A stretch of DNA of 64,000 nucleotides from Akkermansiaceae bacterium (GCA_015062055.1 SUVK01000006.1:21070-85069); one strand, 5' to 3'; positions 52,257 to 61,869 are shown, numbered from the stretch's first letter. The notes: generated from the sequence alone by a model not told the origin. Program-made: numbers and translations.

Positions 52257-53168
52257 TTATAGCACAACCAGTACGGCAGCGAAAAATGATACGGTAAATG
52301 CGGGTGAATCAATTAAGTCGAAGATCCCGCCGATACCGGGTAAAAGAGAGCCACTGTCTTTCACTGCCAACCCTCGCTTAATGAGAGAACCGGCCAAATC
52401 ACCGGCCACACTCAGTACAAAGATTGCGGGCATTAACACGCAGAAAAATTGAACGGGAGTCAAGACAAAGTTGAACGTGGTAAGCCAAAACAGCCACCAT
52501 GCACACAACGAGGTAATGATGAAAGAACCGATGATACCCTCCCATGTTTTTTTAGGGGAAACCACCGGGCTGAAGCGCCGTGTAAAGAACTTGCCCCCTA
52601 ACAAAACACCGCTGACATATGCCCATATATCGCTCATCTTGGTAACAAGTACCAGCCAGAGCAGAGTTTTAATGGCGGCGTCATTATACAAAGCACTTAA
52701 CGCAAAAGCAAAGAGCCACACAGGGTAAATAAAAGACAGCACTGTTATCCCCATGCTGCTGAGAGCCTGCGCCCCGCTGCGCCCCTTGTAGTCCATTGCT
52801 CTCAATTCTGCAAAGAAAGCAACAATGACATAGAACACTAAAAAGCCCAGTGCTACCGACCCAAACTCAAAATTAAAAGAACGGAATGTCTGCTCTGAGA
52901 TTTGCTCCATTTGTTCCCCATCCATTAACATGCCGGCAGCCATCAACCACGGGTAAATCAAGCCGGCCGTTAAGGCCAAGCCCCGATTCGATTCGGCAGC
53001 GCGGTCTCGCAGCATATTAAACCATTCGTAGCTGGTAAGATTACAAAGCACACACACCAAAATGGCATAACCATATGGATTATTCCATTTGACAGCGCCA
53101 CCCAACAGGGCAAGCAAGATAACGGTGCTGATCCCTCTTTCTATGAATGTTTTTAATTTGGGGCTCAT
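52257..53168 (-). CDS. cdsA: Phosphatidate cytidylyltransferase
   Basis: A 303-residue membrane enzyme with about eight helices, making CDP-diacylglycerol from CTP and phosphatidic acid. The family signature is near the C-terminus: SLIKRGLAVKDSGSLLPGIG followed by GIFDLIDSPAFT. Compared with the E. coli form (GHGG and DRxDS), His is replaced by Ile and Arg by Leu; I believe such variants exist in other phyla. It is co-transcribed with the lipid kinase gene downstream. The upstream gap to fumarase contains a hairpin. Confidence 0.88.
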   Translation of the reverse strand: MSPKLKTFIERGISTVILLALLGGAVKWNNPYGYAILVCVLCNLTSYEWFNMLRDRAAESNRGLALTAGLIYPWLMAAGMLMDGEQMEQISEQTFRSFNFEFGSVALGFLVFYVIVAFFAELRAMDYKGRSGAQALSSMGITVLSFIYPVWLFAFALSALYNDAAIKTLLWLVLVTKMSDIWAYVSGVLLGGKFFTRRFSPVVSPKKTWEGIIGSFIITSLCAWWLFWLTTFNFVLTPVQFFCVLMPAIFVLSVAGDLAGSLIKRGLAVKDSGSLLPGIGGIFDLIDSPAFTVSFFAAVLVVL

Positions 53169-53208
53169 GGTAAGAACGTAGAACTATATTCGAGTATGAA
53201 CAGATGAG

Positions 53209-53236
53209 CCGCAGCACCAACAACCGGGTGCTGCGG
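53209..53236 (-). other. GC-rich hairpin between fumarase and cdsA
   Basis: CCGCAGCACC (53209-53218) and GGTGCTGCGG (53227-53236) around an eight-base loop. No T run follows, so termination is uncertain; mRNA stabilisation is another option. Confidence 0.5.
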
Positions 53237-53255
53237 CGGGGTGTCAAATGTTGAA

Positions 53256-54905
53256 TCAGTGAGCACAACCGGGGCATGCCCACCCTGCGCGAATGTCGGC
53301 AAAGAAGTCGTTACCTTTATCGTCTACCAAAATGTAGGCAGGGAAGTCTTTTACCGTAATCTTCCATATGGCTTCCATACCCAGTTCGGGGTACTCAATG
53401 CATTCGATAGAGGTAATGCAGTTCTTGGCCAAATCGGCAGCAACGCCACCGATGGACCCCAAGTAGAAGCCTCCGAACTTTTGGCAGGCATCGGTCACGC
53501 ACTGGGCGCGGTTGCCCTTGGCAATCATTATCATGCTGCCACCGTGACTTTGGAAGAGGTCTACATAAGAATCCATGCGGCCTGCCGTTGTGGGGCCGAA
53601 AGAACCGGAGGGGTAGCCCTCGGGAGTTTTGGCCGGGCCGGCGTAATAAATGGGGTGATCTTTCACGTACTGAGGCAGGTCTTTGCCGGCATCCAAAAGC
53701 TCTTTAAGCTTGGCGTGGGCGATATCTCGACCTACGATGATGGTACCGTTGAGAGACAAACGAGTCTTAACCGGATATTTGGTCAACTCTGCCAACACCT
53801 CGCTCATGGGACGATCCAAATCAATAGGCACGCCGGCACTCTTCGTCTCGCGAAGCTCGGCAGGAATGTATTTACCCGGGTCGTACTCAAGTTCTTCAAT
53901 AAAGATACCTTCGGGGGTAATTTTAGCCTTGGCATTGCGGTCTGCAGAGCAAGATACACCCAAAGCAACCGGACAAGACGCACCATGGCGAGGCAAACGT
54001 ACCACACGAACATCTAAGGCAAATGCCTTGCCGCCGAACTGGGCCCCCAAGCCTAACTTCTCAGCCTCTTTCTTAAGTTCATTTTCGAGCTCAACGTCGC
54101 GGAAGGCGCGACCGTGCTCATTGCCGGAAGTAGGCAGGCTGTCATAATACTTAGTAGAAGCAAGCTTTACAGTCTTGAGGCAAAGCTCCGCACTGGTACC
54201 ACCTACAACAAAGGCTACATGGTAGGGGGGACAAGCGGCAGTACCGAGAGTGCTCATCTTCTCGACCATAAACTTCTTGAGAGAAGCGGGGTTGAGCAGA
54301 GCCTTGGTCTCTTGGTACAAATATGTTTTGTTGGCAGAACCACCGCCTTTGGCAATAAAGAGGAAGTCATACTCCATACCGTGAGATGTAGCGAAGAGAT
54401 CAATTTGTGCCGGCAAGTTCGTACCGGTGTTAATCTCTTTGTACATATCAAGGGCAACGTTCTGAGAGTAGCGAAGGTTGTTTTTGGTGTAACAGTCGTA
54501 CGCACCGCGGGAGATATGCTCGGCGTCGTCACAACCGGTCCACACTTGCTGTCCTTTTTTACCCACGCAAATGGCCGTACCTGTATCTTGGCAAAGCGGC
54601 AATACCCCTAAGGCAGCAACCTCGGCATTGCGCAGCATGGTAAGAGCCACACTCTTGTCATTTTCTGAGGCCTCGGGGTCATCAATGATATCGCGCACCA
54701 TCTGTAAGTGCTCCGGGCGCAGGTAAAAAGCCACATCGTGCCATGCCGTTTCGGCAAGCAAACGCAAACCCTCGGGCTCAACCTTGAGAATGGGTTTACC
54801 GTCAAACTCGCTCACACTCACGTAGTCTTTGGTAAGCAGACGATATTTCGTGGTGTCTTCCCCCATGGGGAACATTTCCTGATAAACAAAAGGAGGTGTT
54901 GCCAT
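53256..54905 (-). CDS. fum: Fumarate hydratase class I
   Basis: A 549-residue iron-sulfur fumarase of the FumA/FumB type, hydrating fumarate to malate. Cluster cysteines are seen in [10 protein letters not shown] (Cys105), [10 protein letters not shown] (Cys225) and GVSCSADRN (about Cys319). Other features: [20 protein letters not shown], the C-terminal swivelling domain with [13 protein letters not shown], and an extra CPGC pair at the very C-terminus. A -10 box TAATAT (54915-54920) ends nine bases before the ATG. It diverges from the SDR gene. Confidence 0.94.
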   Translation of the reverse strand: MATPPFVYQEMFPMGEDTTKYRLLTKDYVSVSEFDGKPILKVEPEGLRLLAETAWHDVAFYLRPEHLQMVRDIIDDPEASENDKSVALTMLRNAEVAALGVLPLCQDTGTAICVGKKGQQVWTGCDDAEHISRGAYDCYTKNNLRYSQNVALDMYKEINTGTNLPAQIDLFATSHGMEYDFLFIAKGGGSANKTYLYQETKALLNPASLKKFMVEKMSTLGTAACPPYHVAFVVGGTSAELCLKTVKLASTKYYDSLPTSGNEHGRAFRDVELENELKKEAEKLGLGAQFGGKAFALDVRVVRLPRHGASCPVALGVSCSADRNAKAKITPEGIFIEELEYDPGKYIPAELRETKSAGVPIDLDRPMSEVLAELTKYPVKTRLSLNGTIIVGRDIAHAKLKELLDAGKDLPQYVKDHPIYYAGPAKTPEGYPSGSFGPTTAGRMDSYVDLFQSHGGSMIMIAKGNRAQCVTDACQKFGGFYLGSIGGVAADLAKNCITSIECIEYPELGMEAIWKITVKDFPAYILVDDKGNDFFADIRAGWACPGCAH

Positions 54906-54914
54906 AACGAGGTC

Positions 54915-54920
54915 ATATTA
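54915..54920 (-). promoter_or_regulatory. -10 box of the fumarase gene
   Basis: TAATAT on the minus strand ends nine bases before the ATG at 54905. The -35 region (TGGAAT) is weak. Confidence 0.45.
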
Positions 54921-54996
54921 GCATAAAATTATTTGAAATTCCAGCACAATTTCCGCCAGGAGTGTAAATATAAGCCGGTAATGGCGGAATTTAAGC

Positions 54997-55025
54997 TTGC
55001 AAGAATACGTAACGCATGTGAAAAT
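54997..55025 (+). promoter_or_regulatory. Promoter of the SDR gene group
   Basis: TTGCAA (54997-55002), 17-base spacer and GAAAAT (55020-55025); nine bases to the ATG at 55035, which it helps to choose. Confidence 0.5.
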
Positions 55026-55034
55026 GTTGTTAGC

Positions 55035-55838
55035 ATGTACAGAACCATAGTAATCACAGGCGCATCGTCAGGATTCGGCAAAGCATTTGCCGAACAATTG
55101 GCAGCACACTGCAACCGCATGGTACTCATAGCCCGGAGCAAAAATATCTTGGAGCAATTAGCGGCAGAGCTGCACCACAAGCATGGGGTAGAAGTACTCG
55201 TTATGCCCTGTGATTTGGCTAATACACAAGAAAGAGCAGCCTTGGCGACTAAACTTGCAGAACTGAAAGATGAAAGCATTTTGTTGATTAACAATGCAGG
55301 GTTGGGGGATTATGGAGAGTTCTGCACCTCGCTCCAAGAGCGCAATAGTGCCCTCATGGCAGTAAATATGAATGCACCCGTAGAGCTCACCCGAGCTATG
55401 CTGCCTGCGATGCTTCAAGCCAAAAAAGCAGGCATTATCAACATCGCCTCACTGGCTGCCGACTTGGCTATCCCCGACTTTGCCATGTATGCCGCCTCCA
55501 AAGCCTTTGTGGCATCCTTCTCCGAAGCATTGCGCCTCGAATTAGCCAAAACTCACGTTCACGTAACAGCCGTATGCCCCGGACCGGTGCACACGAATTT
55601 CGGCGATGTAGCACGCAGAACCGGTAAAAGCAAAAAAGAGGTACCTTTTCGTAAATGGTTTTACAGCACGATTCCCTGTGTTGTCAACACGGCATTACGA
55701 GCAGTGGAGCGCAACAAACCGCGCTGTTACCCTTCGTTTAAGATAAGAATAGCCGGCTTATTTGTAAGATGCGCACCCTTATGGCTGTTGCGACTCATTA
55801 TGAGCACTCGTCCCCGCAAGACAACCCCAATTAACTGA
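55035..55838 (+). CDS. Short-chain dehydrogenase/reductase
   Basis: A 267-residue classical SDR: cofactor loop TIVITGASSGFGKAFAEQL, the NNAG motif in LLINNAGLGDYG, and the catalytic Ser-Tyr-Lys in NIASLAADLAIPDFAMYAASK. It is nearest by eye to DltE/YqjQ-type SDRs with a hydrophobic, basic C-terminus (IAGLFVRCAPLWLLRLIM). The frame opens earlier at a TTG (54933) and an ATG (54981), but the promoter and domain edge favour 55035. The GH75-like gene starts five bases after the stop. Confidence 0.85.
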   Translation: MYRTIVITGASSGFGKAFAEQLAAHCNRMVLIARSKNILEQLAAELHHKHGVEVLVMPCDLANTQERAALATKLAELKDESILLINNAGLGDYGEFCTSLQERNSALMAVNMNAPVELTRAMLPAMLQAKKAGIINIASLAADLAIPDFAMYAASKAFVASFSEALRLELAKTHVHVTAVCPGPVHTNFGDVARRTGKSKKEVPFRKWFYSTIPCVVNTALRAVERNKPRCYPSFKIRIAGLFVRCAPLWLLRLIMSTRPRKTTPIN

Positions 55839-55843
55839 GCACC

Positions 55844-57259
55844 ATGAGTTTAAAAAGAAAGAAAAAAAGCAACAAATCTCTTACCATGTTCAGTGTCGGT
55901 CTTCTCGCCATAGCAGGAGTGGGAGCGGGTTCACTCTATACACCATATCCCGCGCAGTTGGTGAAAGCACTCAGAGACGACCCTGCTCAAGAAACAACTA
56001 CGCATAACGAGCAGACTGCAACAGTACCGGAACCACCGCCGCCCCCCCAGCCGGAGCCGCTGCCGGTTCAGTCTACCATGGCTCCGCAACCATGGCAACC
56101 CTCAACCTCCTTTACCATGGCAGAAATACACCTGCCACCGTTCCCCCCTGCTCTCCCCGAACGTGTAGAAATCGGCAAGTTTGAGCATATAAACGAAATG
56201 GAGCGAGGCATCAACATTAACAGCCACGTCAATTTCACCCCCGGAACAACGGCCACAGAAGACCGCAAATTAAAAAGGGCCTACCAAGTAAAAGTGTCGC
56301 TGGAGTTGCTCACCCCACACGCTGCGCAAGGCGACGAGCTTCTTAAGGCCAACCCCGAGCTCAAAAAAGTTCTGAGCGCATTTGATGCGTTAATGGCTCA
56401 AGCCAAGGTATCCCCGTGGTTCCATAAACTGTACCTGCACAAGCAAAACAGAATACGCCATAACGCCTGTACACTTTCGCGATTATTGGATCGCCACAAC
56501 TACTACGACACCGATACGATTTTAGAGATATCTGCACCGAATACCGACAGAAAAGCATTGTGGATTCAGGCGGATATGGATGTCGTATCCGACGGTTCTG
56601 ACGGAGATCGACTGCCGGACATGCCGAAAAAGATCAAGGATAGCGAATACTATCAGCCCTCTACCTCGTACAAATGGAGGAAGAGAACAAAAACACCTAA
56701 TCCTTTGTTGGCAAGCTGGCAAGAGAGGCTTAAAAAATACAAGGAAGCCAAGAATCAAGAGGGTATAAAACGAGCAGAGAGAATCATCGGAGACCTCAAA
56801 ATCTTCAGTTTCCTACTGGCGGAATATGACCCATTCATTGTAGTGCCGCTCACCGTTAACGATAAGGGAGCCACCGGTAAAGAAGAAGAGCACCTCAAGC
56901 AATATCGACCAACTGCGGGTGACTATGCCGTAGTCATTGTAGGCAACAAGGTGTACCCCGCCATTGTGGGGGATTTCGGGCCAAAGTTCAAAACAGGCGA
57001 GGCATCCCTGAGACTTTGCAAAACAATTAACAGCAAAGCAAACGTCAACAGTCGCCCGGTTTCTCATCTGGGTGTATCATACATCATCTTTCCGGGGAGT
57101 AAAGAAGAAGAAAATGGTCCTATTGACTATGAGCGGCTTAACAAACGATGCCGAGAATTACTCGAGGAGATGGGAGGATTGGGACCAGATGCAGAGTTCG
57201 TAGAAATGCAAGACCTACTGCCACAACCAAAACCGGAAGAAACAGAAAAGAAAAAATAA
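55844..57259 (+). CDS. GH75-like (chitosanase-fold) membrane-anchored protein
   Basis: A 471-residue protein with one N-terminal membrane helix (about residues 14-32), a Pro/Gln-rich linker (about 50-100), then a domain reading ALWIQADMDVVSDGSDGDR, EYDPFIVVPLTVND, YAVVIVGNKVYPAIVGDFGP, TGEASLRLCKTI and VSYIIFPGSKEE. This order matches GH75 chitosanases, with the proposed catalytic Asp in GDFGP (about 376) and Glu in GEASL (about 385). A helical insert (WQERLKKYKEAKNQEG) breaks the domain. The substrate could be a bacterial amino-sugar polymer. It is close-coupled with the SDR gene and ruvA. Confidence 0.65.
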   Translation: MSLKRKKKSNKSLTMFSVGLLAIAGVGAGSLYTPYPAQLVKALRDDPAQETTTHNEQTATVPEPPPPPQPEPLPVQSTMAPQPWQPSTSFTMAEIHLPPFPPALPERVEIGKFEHINEMERGININSHVNFTPGTTATEDRKLKRAYQVKVSLELLTPHAAQGDELLKANPELKKVLSAFDALMAQAKVSPWFHKLYLHKQNRIRHNACTLSRLLDRHNYYDTDTILEISAPNTDRKALWIQADMDVVSDGSDGDRLPDMPKKIKDSEYYQPSTSYKWRKRTKTPNPLLASWQERLKKYKEAKNQEGIKRAERIIGDLKIFSFLLAEYDPFIVVPLTVNDKGATGKEEEHLKQYRPTAGDYAVVIVGNKVYPAIVGDFGPKFKTGEASLRLCKTINSKANVNSRPVSHLGVSYIIFPGSKEEENGPIDYERLNKRCRELLEEMGGLGPDAEFVEMQDLLPQPKPEETEKKK

Positions 57260-57268
57260 CGTAGCGCT

Positions 57269-57865
57269 ATGATTTCATTCTTAAGAGGCACCGTAGCAGA
57301 AGCTTTGCCACAGTGTTTGATACTTGATGTAGGAGGCGTGGGGTATGAAGTGCAAATTCCTCTATCAACCTTTGACCATATCAACCCGGTAGAAGGGCAA
57401 ACCGTGACACTCAAAACCCATTTTCATATACGAGAAAACGCACAAGTTCTATACGGCTTTGCAACCGATGCAGAAAGAGACATTTTTCGTCTGCTTATCG
57501 AACGAGTAAGCGGCATCGGGCCGGCTACGGCCATATCCATTCTCAGCGGACTCAACGTCAACGCTTTCAAAGCAGCAGTGGCAGCAGGCGATTCTCAATG
57601 TATAGCCCGGGCCAAAGGAGTAGGCAAAAAAACTGCGGAGCGCATCGTGCTGGAGCTAAAAGATAAAATAGGGTTGGCTGCCACATGGGAAGCCCAACAG
57701 CAAGGCACAACAACGCAGGCCGCAGCAGATGCAGAGCTGGCTCTTGTGGCACTCGGGTTCAAACAAACCGAGGCCAGAAAAGCCATTAAAGCTTTTTTAA
57801 CGGACAACCCGCAAGCAGACACAGACGACCTGATACGTGGAGCTCTCCGCATCATGACACGGTAA
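57269..57865 (+). CDS. ruvA: Holliday junction branch migration protein RuvA
   Basis: A 198-residue DNA-binding subunit of RuvAB. The OB-fold N-terminus (MISFLRGTVAEALP, LDVGGVGYEVQIP), two helix-hairpin-helix motifs (RVSGIGPATAISILSGL, RAKGVGKKTAERIVLELKD) and the RuvB-binding C-terminal domain (ADAELALVALGFKQTEARKA) are complete. ruvB and ruvC are not adjacent. It starts nine bases after the GH75-like gene. Confidence 0.96.
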   Translation: MISFLRGTVAEALPQCLILDVGGVGYEVQIPLSTFDHINPVEGQTVTLKTHFHIRENAQVLYGFATDAERDIFRLLIERVSGIGPATAISILSGLNVNAFKAAVAAGDSQCIARAKGVGKKTAERIVLELKDKIGLAATWEAQQQGTTTQAAADAELALVALGFKQTEARKAIKAFLTDNPQADTDDLIRGALRIMTR

Positions 57866-57878
57866 GTACAACAAGCCC

Positions 57879-58430
57879 ATGCCTTATCCGCTAAACCGGG
57901 GTGCGCGCGTTTTACTATGGCTTTTATCTGCCATAATCGCCTCACTGCTTACCATTTGCATCATTCTGAACATTCCGCTACCGGAAGAAACAGAGGCCCC
58001 AATAAAAATTTCGCACGATATCCCGACCGAAGTATTGTGCCGTGTGGCCGCCACGCCGGCAGAGGAAATCCCGGACAGCGTTCTATCAGACAAACCTCAA
58101 GTGCGGCTCCGAGAATACGCACCGGGATTGTACGAGATTTTATACTGGGGCAACCCGGTACGACCTCACTACACATACTCTGTTACAAAACTCAGTACCG
58201 GAGAATCTATTTTACTTAGCGCGAACGGCAGAAAAGAAAAGCAGCGCCCCCTCGCCGTTACCCAGCCACGCAGAGCCGACGGGCGACTTCCCCTACAACC
58301 CACAACAAAGTTGACCGAATTAGAAAAGGCAACCGAGCACTATTATGCCGTGCGTGTATCGATACACGATGGCACAACCGGGAAGGTCCTTTGTTCAGAG
58401 GTCTATATTATATCCACCACCTGCGATTAA
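57879..58430 (+). CDS. Membrane-anchored protein of unknown function
   Basis: A 183-residue protein, not recognised. It has one N-terminal membrane helix (about residues 11-32, VLLWLLSAIIASLLTICIIL) and a soluble, probably periplasmic part with strands such as YAPGLYEILYWGNPVRPHYT and HYYAVRVSIHDGTTGKVLCS, suggesting a small beta-sandwich. It begins 13 bases after ruvA and ends before a new promoter, so it is the last gene of the SDR-GH75-ruvA group. Confidence 0.65.
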   Translation: MPYPLNRGARVLLWLLSAIIASLLTICIILNIPLPEETEAPIKISHDIPTEVLCRVAATPAEEIPDSVLSDKPQVRLREYAPGLYEILYWGNPVRPHYTYSVTKLSTGESILLSANGRKEKQRPLAVTQPRRADGRLPLQPTTKLTELEKATEHYYAVRVSIHDGTTGKVLCSEVYIISTTCD

Positions 58431-58446
58431 CAGTCATAATTATTGC

Positions 58447-58475
58447 TTGACGAATCCGGTAGCATAACATAAAAT
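58447..58475 (+). promoter_or_regulatory. Promoter of the 58485 membrane-protein gene
   Basis: TTGACG (58447-58452), 17-base spacer and TAAAAT (58470-58475); nine bases to the ATG at 58485. Confidence 0.65.
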
Positions 58476-58484
58476 GCGCCCGCC

Positions 58485-59174
58485 ATGAAGCCGTTACTTC
58501 TCTCATTAAAAGACTTTGTACTTCTTGTACTGGTATGCACCATGATATTGATAAGCATCAATCAGATAAGTCACGGCTTAACGGCTTCGGCTTTCTGGGA
58601 AGGAGTAAAAGATTTGGGGCACTCTCATCTTTCTTTATTTTTAGGAGTGTTATTCATCTGTATACAACTGGCAGCCATGCAGTGGAGTGCTTTTACTCTG
58701 AACATTTTTTTAACAATAACAAGCACTCTTCTTTTTGCACTGATGGTGACATTGACATTCGGGCCGGCAGTGTCTTTGACGCCGAGCGTTCAACATATGG
58801 CAGAATCGGCCGGAATTGAAAATATACTTCAAGACAACTCCGCGCTTTATTGGTTGATACCCCTAGCATGGTTTATCTGTTTGCTGGGAGCCAAACACCA
58901 GGTACGCACCTTTTGCATGGCAATATTTTGCTACGCGCTGTGGGTTATATGCACCCCAATGCTGAATAATGTTGTGGCAGACTGGGCAGCTCAAGAATCA
59001 CCGGTTTTACCTCAACTGCTTAATATACTGTTAGGTGCAGGCTGGATGCCGGCAATGGCATTAGGCTGTTTCTTACTTATTTTCTCATTATTTGTTGACA
59101 TCTTAGACACCCTTTTTCCCGAAAAGAAAAAACAAAAAACGACAGACAAAGCTACCGATGAAGCAGCAGGTTAA
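58485..59174 (+). CDS. Multi-pass membrane protein of unknown function
   Basis: A 229-residue protein with about six hydrophobic segments (for example LLLSLKDFVLLVLVCTMILI, LFLGVLFICIQLAAMQWSAF and WMPAMALGCFLLIFSLFVDI) and a short Lys/Thr-rich cytoplasmic tail. No family motif is seen. A YkuD-domain gene follows after 46 bases. Confidence 0.65.
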   Translation: MKPLLLSLKDFVLLVLVCTMILISINQISHGLTASAFWEGVKDLGHSHLSLFLGVLFICIQLAAMQWSAFTLNIFLTITSTLLFALMVTLTFGPAVSLTPSVQHMAESAGIENILQDNSALYWLIPLAWFICLLGAKHQVRTFCMAIFCYALWVICTPMLNNVVADWAAQESPVLPQLLNILLGAGWMPAMALGCFLLIFSLFVDILDTLFPEKKKQKTTDKATDEAAG

Positions 59175-59220
59175 CCACTACGTCTCACGGTAAAACTTGT
59201 GATAGACAGAGGGCTGAGAT

Positions 59221-59826
59221 ATGGATGAGTCACCAAAAGTTACGCAGGCACGCTCCAATGTCCGGGCCGATTTGGGAGAACACTTCGGCAAAGCGGTTTT
59301 CATTCGTATATTCAAAGAAAACAACACATTAGAGCTTTGGGTGCGAAATCCTAACGAGCAGTGGCATTGCCTACGGACCTATAAAATTGCAGCGATGAGC
59401 GGCACGTTAGGCCCCAAAACGCAAGAAGGAGACAAACAAGCACCGGAGGGCTTTTACAGAGTTTTACCGAAGAGTTTGAACCCCTACAGCAAATATCACC
59501 TTTCCTTTAATATAGGCTACCCCAATAATTACGACAGAGCGCTCGGCAGGACCGGTAGTTATATCATGATACATGGTGGTAATGACTCTGCCGGTTGCTT
59601 TGCTTTGACCGATGAAAAAATAGAAGAAATATACACGCTTGTTCATGAGGCGTTCAAAGCCGACGTAAAATCTGTTCCGGTACAAATATACCCATTCCGA
59701 ATGACCGAAGCTCGCATGATGAAAGAACGACATAACGAGCATGAGGAATTCTGGCAACATCTTGTCGATGGATACCGTTATACCGAGAGCTTCGCGGCCC
59801 CCTATCCCGATGAGGATTCACAATAA
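59221..59826 (+). CDS. YkuD (L,D-transpeptidase) domain protein, YafK-like, without visible signal peptide
   Basis: A 201-residue protein with the YkuD catalytic motif: His118 and Cys126 in SYIMIHGGNDSAGCFALTD, preceded by GFYRVLPKSLNPYSKYHLS. This form of the motif is closest to YafK/DpaA, which in E. coli detaches Braun lipoprotein from peptidoglycan rather than cross-linking. Family members act in the periplasm, but this protein begins MDESPKVTQARSNVRADLGE with no signal peptide, and an in-frame stop lies one codon before the ATG. It may be exported in another way or the N-terminus may be lost. Confidence 0.82.
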   Translation: MDESPKVTQARSNVRADLGEHFGKAVFIRIFKENNTLELWVRNPNEQWHCLRTYKIAAMSGTLGPKTQEGDKQAPEGFYRVLPKSLNPYSKYHLSFNIGYPNNYDRALGRTGSYIMIHGGNDSAGCFALTDEKIEEIYTLVHEAFKADVKSVPVQIYPFRMTEARMMKERHNEHEEFWQHLVDGYRYTESFAAPYPDEDSQ

Positions 59827-59838
59827 TAAAAAGAAAGC

Positions 59839-59867
59839 TTGCACCGGGCATGCATATGCGCTATAAT
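59839..59867 (+). promoter_or_regulatory. Promoter of the phosphohexomutase gene
   Basis: TTGCAC (59839-59844), 17-base spacer and TATAAT (59862-59867). ATG ATG begins at 59878, ten bases on. Confidence 0.7.
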
Positions 59868-59877
59868 GCGCGCACAT

Positions 59878-61824
59878 ATGATGGATAGCACTCTTCTTTC
59901 CGCGCTCGAGCAAGCCGTATCAAACGGCAAACTTCTCTCGACATCACTCGAAAATATTCAGCTACTTCTTGCCGGCACACAAGACCCCGTGGCTCCGGCA
60001 GCCATTGCAGAGCTGACAGCTGCCGAAGAATGGGCAGAACTGAACAACCGATTTTATAAGACTCTAGCCTTCGGCACCGGTGGGTTACGAGGTCGCACTA
60101 TCGGCATGATTGTGGCACCGGCAGAGCAAGGCAAAGGAGGTATCAATGGTCGCCCGGAGTTCCCCTGTGTCGGCACGGCTACCATGAACTATTTCAACGT
60201 AGGAAGAGCCATGCGTGGTCTTATCACCTACGTACGCCGATTTGTAGAAGCAGAAGGCAACACACGCAAGCCAAAAATCGTAGTCGGACACGACACGCGC
60301 CACTTCTCTCGCGACTTTGCTGAATATTGTGCCAAAATTGCTACAGATTTAGGCTGCGAATGCGCCTTGTTTGATGGGCCTTGCTCCACCCCCGAGGTTT
60401 CATTTGCCATCCGCGAACTTAATGCCGATACCGGCGTAGTACTTACGGCATCTCACAACCCGGCACATGATAATGGATTCAAGGCATATTTTAACGACGG
60501 AGCCCAGCTGATAGCCCCGCACGACAAAGCCGTTATAGCCGAGGTTAATGCCCTGACCTGCGACACCTACGAAGCACTGCCGGCAGAGCAACAAGGCACC
60601 TTGACTATTCTCGGCCCCGAGTTTGATGCCATATACATTGAAAAGCTCAAGGGCATTATCCTGCGCCCCGATGTGTTTGAAAAAGCAAGTGCCAAGGTGG
60701 TATACACCAACCTGCACGGCACCGGTGGACGCTGCATTGTGCCCATTCTCAAGCAAATCGGTTGCAACGTAAGTACCGTTGCAGAGCAAGACGTGCTTGA
60801 CGGGCGTTTCCCCACAGTAGCCAGTCCCAACCCCGAAAATGCCCCGGCTTTGGATATGGCTATAGCCCAAGCCAACGCCGAAAATGCAGACTTGGTCATT
60901 GCAACAGACCCCGACAGCGACCGTATGGGCATTGCCGTGAGAGATACAGCCACCGGTAAAATGCAACTTCTCACCGGCAACCAGACAGGTTGTCTGATGG
61001 CATGGTACCGCTGCATGAGCGCCATAGAACTGGGCATCATCACCCCCGAGAACAAAGACCACGCAGTAATGGTTAAAACTTTTGTCACCAGCCCCCTGCA
61101 AGATGCCATTGCCGAGTCGTTCGGCATTGCCACGGTCAATGTTCTCACCGGGTTCAAATATATTGCGGCCAAACTCGGCAAATACGAGCAGGCTATCCCT
61201 GCAGAAGAACGCCAAGGCTACCGCAGTATGACAGAAAATCAGACCAGAGCATTGCGTCTCAAGTACAGCAAGTACTTCATCTTCGGTGGTGAAGAAAGCT
61301 ACGGTTACTTGGCTCAAGACTTTGTGCGAGACAAAGATGCCAATGCCGCCGCTCTTTGCTTGGCAGAGATGAATGCCTACCTCGCATCAAAGGGAATCGG
61401 GCTGCTTGAGTGCCTCAACAACATCTACGCCGAGCTGGGGTATTACATGGAACTGGGCAAGAGCATTGTAATGGAAGGCGCCGATGGTGCTGCAAAAATT
61501 GCAGCGCTCACCCAAAGTTACATGCAAACTCCTCCTGCAGAAATGGACGGCGCAACCGTTACCGACGTGAGAGACTTCTCTACAGGTGCGTTGATAGATG
61601 CCGAAGGTGACCCCATACCGGCCGAAAAAATGCTCTTTATTGACTTAGCGGATGGTCGCAGCTTTGCTGTACGCCCCAGTGGCACCGAACCCAAAATTAA
61701 GTATTATCTCTTTGCCCACAGCGAAAAAGGAACTGAGCTCAACACGGCAAAAGCCGGCGTGGCAGCGGGTATTGACTCCCTCTGGGCAGCGGTGGAGGCC
61801 GATGCTTATGCTCGCATGAGCTAA
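59878..61824 (+). CDS. Phosphoglucomutase/phosphomannomutase
   Basis: A 648-residue alpha-D-phosphohexomutase. Visible: FGTGGLRGRTIGMI at the first domain, the phosphoserine loop LTASHNPAHDNGFKAYF (about residue 190), the metal loop ATDPDSDRMGIAV (about 343), the sugar loop FGGEESYGYLA and the phosphate loop VRPSGTEPKIKYYLF. It is the long form (PGM2-like), usually a phosphoglucomutase, which would feed glucose-1-phosphate to the glycogen genes near 4.2 kb. Two Met codons stand in a row; the promoter excludes the upstream ATG at 59839. Confidence 0.93.
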   Translation: MMDSTLLSALEQAVSNGKLLSTSLENIQLLLAGTQDPVAPAAIAELTAAEEWAELNNRFYKTLAFGTGGLRGRTIGMIVAPAEQGKGGINGRPEFPCVGTATMNYFNVGRAMRGLITYVRRFVEAEGNTRKPKIVVGHDTRHFSRDFAEYCAKIATDLGCECALFDGPCSTPEVSFAIRELNADTGVVLTASHNPAHDNGFKAYFNDGAQLIAPHDKAVIAEVNALTCDTYEALPAEQQGTLTILGPEFDAIYIEKLKGIILRPDVFEKASAKVVYTNLHGTGGRCIVPILKQIGCNVSTVAEQDVLDGRFPTVASPNPENAPALDMAIAQANAENADLVIATDPDSDRMGIAVRDTATGKMQLLTGNQTGCLMAWYRCMSAIELGIITPENKDHAVMVKTFVTSPLQDAIAESFGIATVNVLTGFKYIAAKLGKYEQAIPAEERQGYRSMTENQTRALRLKYSKYFIFGGEESYGYLAQDFVRDKDANAAALCLAEMNAYLASKGIGLLECLNNIYAELGYYMELGKSIVMEGADGAAKIAALTQSYMQTPPAEMDGATVTDVRDFSTGALIDAEGDPIPAEKMLFIDLADGRSFAVRPSGTEPKIKYYLFAHSEKGTELNTAKAGVAAGIDSLWAAVEADAYARMS

Positions 61825-61845
61825 TATATGACTCTACTCATCATT

Positions 61846-61867
61846 CCCCGGAGCCAAAGCTCCGGGG
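61846..61867 (+). terminator. Probable terminator after the phosphohexomutase gene
   Basis: CCCCGGAGC (61846-61854), loop CAAA, GCTCCGGGG (61859-61867). The following tract is T-rich but interrupted. Confidence 0.6.
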
Positions 61868-61869
61868 GC

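Noticed and set aside
53241..54017. 258-codon plus-strand frame opposite fumarase
   Set aside because: Shadow of a well-conserved class I fumarase gene.
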